NCBI GenBank assembly: GCA_021904315.1
Contig: CM038908.1
Span: 10,250,501 to 10,314,500 of the forward strand
Reading direction: 5' to 3'
DNA length: 64,000 bases
DNA from: Sphagnum magellanicum
Taxonomy: Eukaryota; Streptophyta; Sphagnopsida; Sphagnales; Sphagnaceae
Part shown: positions 59,130 through 64,000 of the stretch, in pieces
Numbering within the stretch: the first letter of the stretch is position 1
Layout: each line of letters opens with the position of its first letter
Position numbers and translations under genes: made by a program
Notes under the pieces: model-generated
What the model saw: only the letters and a program-made list of their open reading frames with translations
Databases searched by the model: none
Told to the model about the DNA's origin: nothing

Positions 59130-59340
59130 TATGCATGGGTTAAAGTTATAGTTGATGAAATGAGGGAAGAAAGGATTGGTGGAGAAAGGGGATTGTTGTC
59201 TACAACATACAAGAAAAGGGGATTATAATCAAGAAATAAAAAAAGATAGTGGTTAGAAGAAGAAGTAGGGTTGTTGTCTGTAGTAGATAGGAGAAGGAAA
59301 ACATAACCAAGAAACAAGGAAGAGAATTGCTAGAAGAAGA
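59130..59340 (+). repeat. Tandem duplication of about 85-90 bp
   Basis: Two adjacent units share GGGATTGTTGTCTACAACA/GGTTGTTGTCTGTAGTAGA, then AAGAAAAGGGGATTATAA/GAGAAGGAAAACATAACC, then CAAGAAA and a TTAGAAGAAGA or CTAGAAGAAGA end. Minus-strand frames of 72-86 codons across it carry no domain. Confidence 0.65.
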
Positions 59341-61639
59341 GGGTTCTATTTGTATTTGGTTAAAATAAAACTAATGTTTTAGGAAATGATGTTTGGATGG
59401 GATTCACTTGGAATTAGTTGGGAACATATTAAGGTAGAAACGAAGGGCAAGGGAGTAGAAGTTGAGTAATAACTTGTGACCCCCTCCTTTGATGATCTCC
59501 AAGGGGGTAAGGGGGAGTGAACCGGGTTAAGGTGTTAATGATGCACTAATTTTGCGCTTAACAAGTTTTTTGGATTGCCCATGTCCTCTTTTATTTTTTT
59601 CCCCATTTTTCGTGGGAGGGGATCAACATCATTTCCATAGAGCTCATTGCGCTAGTGGCTTATTTGGGGATTTAATCATTTGTTGCACCTATCATTGTCA
59701 TTAGGTTTTTATCAAATCATCATTCATTTTTATTGGAGGTGATAAATGTTAATAATTTTGGTTTTCTCCCCTTTTAGGCCCACTTGAAGTCAATGTGAAA
59801 ATTCTTTCACTCAAATATGGTGGCTTGCATTCCTCCTTTCATGTAATTGTAAAGAGGGGATCATATCGGCTTCAACAGAACATTTCAAAGAAAGTGCATG
59901 ACCATTCTTTATTTAATATCTTTTTCGACATGGCTTTTGATTTGCATTATGCACATTTGAAGTCCTACATGGGCTTGGGGCAGGTGCATGGCTTTTTGTT
60001 TGCTTGATCAATCCATATTTCCATTTGGCCTTCATTGTTTTTTCCTTTACATTGCACACCAGGTTGGGCTTCTCCCATTCGTTAGATTTTAGATTGATTC
60101 ATTGCATTTGTGGCTAACCTTTAGATTTAGTAGGCACCCACCTCCTTCATTGCTCTAATGGTGGGGAACAAATTACATCCCATGATGCCATTCCAAATGC
60201 TATTGCCTCCATCATGAACAATGTGAGGTTTCATATTTTGTGTGAACAAATTCACATCTTTTCACCACCTTCCCTTTAGCCATCTCAAATGATGTGAGGT
60301 CTCATATTTTGTGTGAGCAAACTCATGTCTTTTCACCACCTTCCCTTTGGTGTTTTTATTAGTGGGTTGACATCGTGTTATTGATTAAATGGTGGCATTT
60401 GTACCTTGGCCAATGTGATCATTGTTGATCCCACCTACGTATTTGGTTTCACATGTTGCTCCACATCATGATGATGACAATTCAAACTAATGGAAATTTT
60501 TAATCATAATTGGCATTCAACGGATGCATTTTTTCCCCTTTACATAAAGGTTTTTGGGTGCCTACACCAACAAGTAGATGACTTTCTTCATCAATGTGTT
60601 AACATGGTGTGATCAACAAAGGACATCAATGACCCTCCTCTAGCAATTGTACGTGTCTTCTATAGGTAGAGAGTGTCGATAGCCTTGTAAATAGTGCATG
60701 CCATTTCTATTTTGAAGTGTGTTGTCATTGTTGATGAGGGTTCTTTTAGGCTTACTCCTCATTCAAGTTTCCTTCCCTTTCATTTTTTGATTGGCTTCTT
60801 GCAATTAGTGGGGGGATTGGTGGGGTTTTGGAACATAATTTCTTCCTTTGCCCCTCACTTTGGGTTTTGCTCTTCCTGGTTCCAACTTGGGTCCTTTCTC
60901 TTTGTTCTTCTTTTCTCCCCTTTACTGGGTGCTTTGTTTAATGGTGCTTGCCAGGGTTTCACAAAACAAAAGCTTATTTTGGAAAGATAGAATGGCCAAA
61001 GTTTGCCAGATTTTATAGATCCATTTTTTCCAAATCACTAGATCATTGTGATAAGTTCTAGTAGGAAGCCAAGAAAATGGAAGTTTCCTTTTTTTTTTGA
61101 AAATTTCTGATCTGGTATATACAGCCAAATTTGGCTATTCTTTTCCTGGATAATTGCCACTTTGGCTACATCACAAAATTAGAAAAAAAAACCCAAAAAA
61201 GGACACTGGAGAGAAGCTGGCGAGACTACCTGCCAGGTACCTCTGTGGAAACCAGCGTTTAAAAAACATTTGTACCGAATTTTCTTTCCCAAATAAAATT
61301 TCTGTCATGGAATATTCCCGTTAAGAAAAAAGGACCGAAAATCCAGAAAATTTCTAAAAATTCTCCATGTTTCTGCACATTGTTCAAGCAAGTAGCCAGG
61401 ATATAGGAGTTTAACAAATTTTCTACTTTCATAGCTGGTCTAAAGCCAAAAGTGGCTAAATCTCTTGGTGGATGATCGCCAGTGTGGCAACATCACATAA
61501 TTGGGAATAAAAAAAATTACAAAATTGGTATCACTGGAGACATGATCAAATTACAAATGGGCAACTGACCATGTCCATGGAAACATTGATTATGGGGATA
61601 ATAATGATAAGCATTTAATGGAAAAAGCGCATTGTGAAC
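59341..61639. other. Unrecognised DNA with coding-like fragments
   Basis: Plus-strand frames at 59795-60007 and 60694-60990 are ordinary or hydrophobic but carry no domain I can name. A duplication of about 73 bp lies at 60215-60352 (both copies contain TCATATTTTGTGTGA and TTTTCACCACCTTCCCTTT). Segments near 61130 and 61440 with AGCCAAA...TGGCTA resemble 35275-35360. The region is probably a mosaic of old transposon pieces. Confidence 0.35.
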
Positions 61640-61960
61640 AAGGCTATTCCTTCAGAGAGTGCCACTAGCTACTGCGTAAGTAACGAACAAAGTCAGGGTT
61701 ATGGATTGCGCTTTTGGCCTGGGGGCCACTGACGCCTCTACGCACGCACGCACGGCGGGCGCACATATTAGATTTCGCAGATTTCGAGGAGGGTAACAAA
61801 GTACCTACGCGCACAACAACAGATCTATGAATCGGCCGGATGTGAACTTAAGGAACGCCTTCTTACGTCAGAGAGGATGCCTTTACTTTTTTTCCCGCCA
61901 CTGTGAAGTTTCGACGTCTGTGTGTTCGGAGTAAACAATAGTTTCAAAAACTTGTAGAGA
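61640..61960. promoter_or_regulatory. CpG-rich patch, possible promoter of an unseen gene
   Basis: This stretch contains many CpG dinucleotides (for example CGCACGCACGCACGGCGGGC at 61741-61760, then CGACGTC, TTCGACGTT) in a window otherwise depleted of CpG. Retained CpG suggests it has not been methylated and decayed, as at active promoters or first exons. No CDS could be assigned to it. Confidence 0.4.
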
Positions 61961-62014
61961 TTCGGACAACTGTCAGACGTTTTCGACGTTGGAAAACTTC
62001 ATATGTTTTTTAAT

Positions 62015-62215
62015 GTTTCTTTATTGTTGGTGTCCAGTGGTGCAGCTTCTGAGGAATGAAGGTTGAGGGTTTAGGATTTTGCTACGTTTCCCCTTTAGTG
62101 GTGTCCACTGTTGCAGCTTCTCGGGATTGAAGGTTTAGGTTTTAGGGTTTCGGCATGTTTATGCATTGGCCTTTTGGTGGTGTCCAGTGGTGTAGCTTCT
62201 GAGGATTGGGATGTT
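62015..62215 (+). repeat. Three-copy tandem repeat of about 75 bp
   Basis: Units start near 62026, 62098 and 62176 with GGTGTCCAGTGGTGCAGCTT-like sequence followed by CTGAGGAATGAAGG or CTCGGGATTGAAGG. They lie just downstream of the CpG-rich patch and might be part of a 5' leader. Confidence 0.75.
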
Positions 62216-64000
62216 CTGTGGTGCAAAGGAGCTGATAGGCTGATCATGTATTTAGGACGTACACTGGTCTTGGCATCATCTCAAGCTATGCTCTTGATGT
62301 TTTAACACCTCAGTGCAGAGGAGTTTGGGGTTTCCTATTTAATTTCCACCCAGAAATCTAAACCTGGGCTTCTCAAAAGCAGAAGACAAGTAATTTAGTA
62401 GACATTTTTTTCCCTGTTCTCACTCCACATGCCAGCAGAATGTGACCATAATTTGGAACTTGACACTAGAGTTTAGAAGAGATACCTATCACAGAGATCA
62501 AAATAGACAGTGAAGTTATGACATTTCACGCATCAGAATACAGCTCTTGGAAACAAAAAGAAAACCACTTTCTCTTGAATGAGACTTGAAAGTTGGAGAA
62601 GCAGCTTCAAATGTTTGTTCTGTCTTTCCATCTTCCATTTTGGTATTATTATACTCCAACCAATCAGTCACTGCCAGCAGTACTCAGGAATGTTGAACTC
62701 TAACAGAACACTGTCCTATCCAACAGCGGGAAAAACAACTCATCAAATGCAGAAAGAGAAGAGGGAAGTGGGACCCCTGGAAACCCCACCAGTCTGGGTT
62801 GGAGTCTGTAGGCATCACTGACTAACCAATTGCAGGTTACTCCATTCCCATAAGACTCCAACTAAAAGACAAAAACAGATGCCATAGTTACATCTATCAT
62901 GGATTCTCTATTCACTGGCTTAATCATGATGGTGCTCTCTCCAGGTTGTTAGCCTGATGTGGGGTGGGCTTCAATGATCACCTTTGCCTACTGATAGGCT
63001 GATACATTGTTCAGACACTACCGCAATAAGCCAACTATCCACACTACTTGCTCTTTCTTCATCATTAAACTAGCTCATCCAAACAGGAAATCATGGAAGA
63101 AAGAACTAGCCTTCAAAATGCAAGCTCCAAAACTTGATGACAAAGTCCATGAACAAGCTTGGATCTCTGTCCAAATGAGGCACTCAGATTGTTGTACTAT
63201 TTAGTTTGATGAACCAGGCCTTTGTTCAGTCATTAAGCCTGCTGTGACTACTCCCTCCATCAATGACTTAGTCAAAGATGTCAGTCTCCAGAGCATGGAA
63301 TCAACCATAGAAGTCAATTGAAAATGAAATGCCATTTAACCAGGGTAAAGGGTTTTTCCAAGGTACATATTTCACCATCTTTGCAGTCATTGTGGTCAAC
63401 ACTCTATCATTGTACCCGAATGTATAACAAGGGGCCCTTTTGCCAAATCTGCTACAGGCTACACAATGCTGATGCCCTACACACCTGGTAGAATCTTTAG
63501 GACCTTAGAAATTTCGAACCAAACCAAGTAGTGGGTGGATCCAGGAATGCAGATAAACTTGCAACAGAAAGTTACAGTCCTCTGTGACAACTTCAAGGTG
63601 AAGAAATCATTCATAGCATTTCAACTGATGCCATACCCATATAAACAAAGTAATTCTTATCAGCTTGCTTTTAACCATTAGGAAGGGGTTTATCCTCTCT
63701 ATCCAATGTCACATGACACGTAGTGCTGATAACCCCTCAGAGAAAGCACATCCTCTATATTCAAAGTCACAAAGACAACAGTGCACTTGTAGTATGTGCA
63801 CTTTTACCCATTCACACATTTAGCATGGCAGTGTCCAAAGCTGCCATGTGGCATATGGATGGAATACCAATTGCATGGGCAGAAACTACATGCCAAGCAC
63901 CATGCTTGGTGGATCCACCAAAGATCCTTGAGATCACTATAGTGGATGATAATCCTCACAGAAGACTCGTGGATGGTCCTAGGGAACAGCTAATTCAAAG
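62216..64000. other. Gene-like composition without an identifiable CDS
   Basis: The composition resembles the flanks of the CacyBP-like gene more than transposon DNA. No domain or convincing exon chain was found. From about 63720 a plus-strand frame stays open to the window edge (MAVSKAAMWHMDGIPIAWAE begins near 63822), but I recognise nothing in it and it may be chance. Confidence 0.3.

Overview
The window looks like nuclear DNA of a land plant with a large, transposon-filled genome. Evidence for a plant: the spliced GT-AG genes, a C2H2 zinc-finger protein with two plant-specific QALGGH fingers and an LDLN-type EAR repressor motif, plant-type hAT and Ty3/gypsy relics, and short TTTAGGG telomere-like runs. 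I cannot fix the species. The AT-rich, highly decayed background would suit a fern, lycophyte or gymnosperm better than a small-genome plant.

Left part (about 3.7-13.5 kb): two recognisable host genes, both on the minus strand. The first is a five-exon gene for a calcyclin-binding-protein/SIP-like CS-SGS protein of 222 residues (5780 down to 3741), assembled here exon by exon. The second is a two-exon gene for a very large (about 1,048 residues) ZAT-like four-finger C2H2 factor (10411 down to 7118) with a long, microsatellite-rich 5' leader containing upstream ORFs. A tandem repeat of 8 diverged units lies upstream of it.

Middle (13.5-44 kb): repeats and transposons. An array of about 17 units at 17.09-18.04 kb has each unit an imperfect palindrome. 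A giant inverted arrangement of one satellite family (about 20.2-21.25 kb against 24.5-26.8 kb) flanks a 3.2-kb AT-rich loop. A 5,776-bp hAT element (28699-34474) keeps 18-bp terminal inverted repeats and a perfect 8-bp target duplication, with a dead transposase inside. A CACTA-like non-autonomous element lies at about 38.4-41.6 kb.

Right part (about 44-57 kb): a decayed Ty3/gypsy retrotransposon, the most interesting object here. Its pol order reads gag with CCHC knuckle, a linker, a complete cytosine-5 DNA methyltransferase-like domain (motifs I to X in order, one frame, 49935-50906), reverse transcriptase with YIDD, RNase H, integrase, then a C-terminal PHD-type zinc finger (55974-56109). 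Many of its stop codons look like C-to-T changes of CAA, CAG or CGA codons, including the Gln of the methyltransferase PCQ motif. A 1,920-bp CACTA-like element has inserted between RNase H and integrase with a 3-bp duplication; removing it restores the reading frame exactly. The rest (57-64 kb) is mostly unrecognised sequence with local duplications and a CpG-rich patch at 61.6-61.95 kb that may be a promoter.
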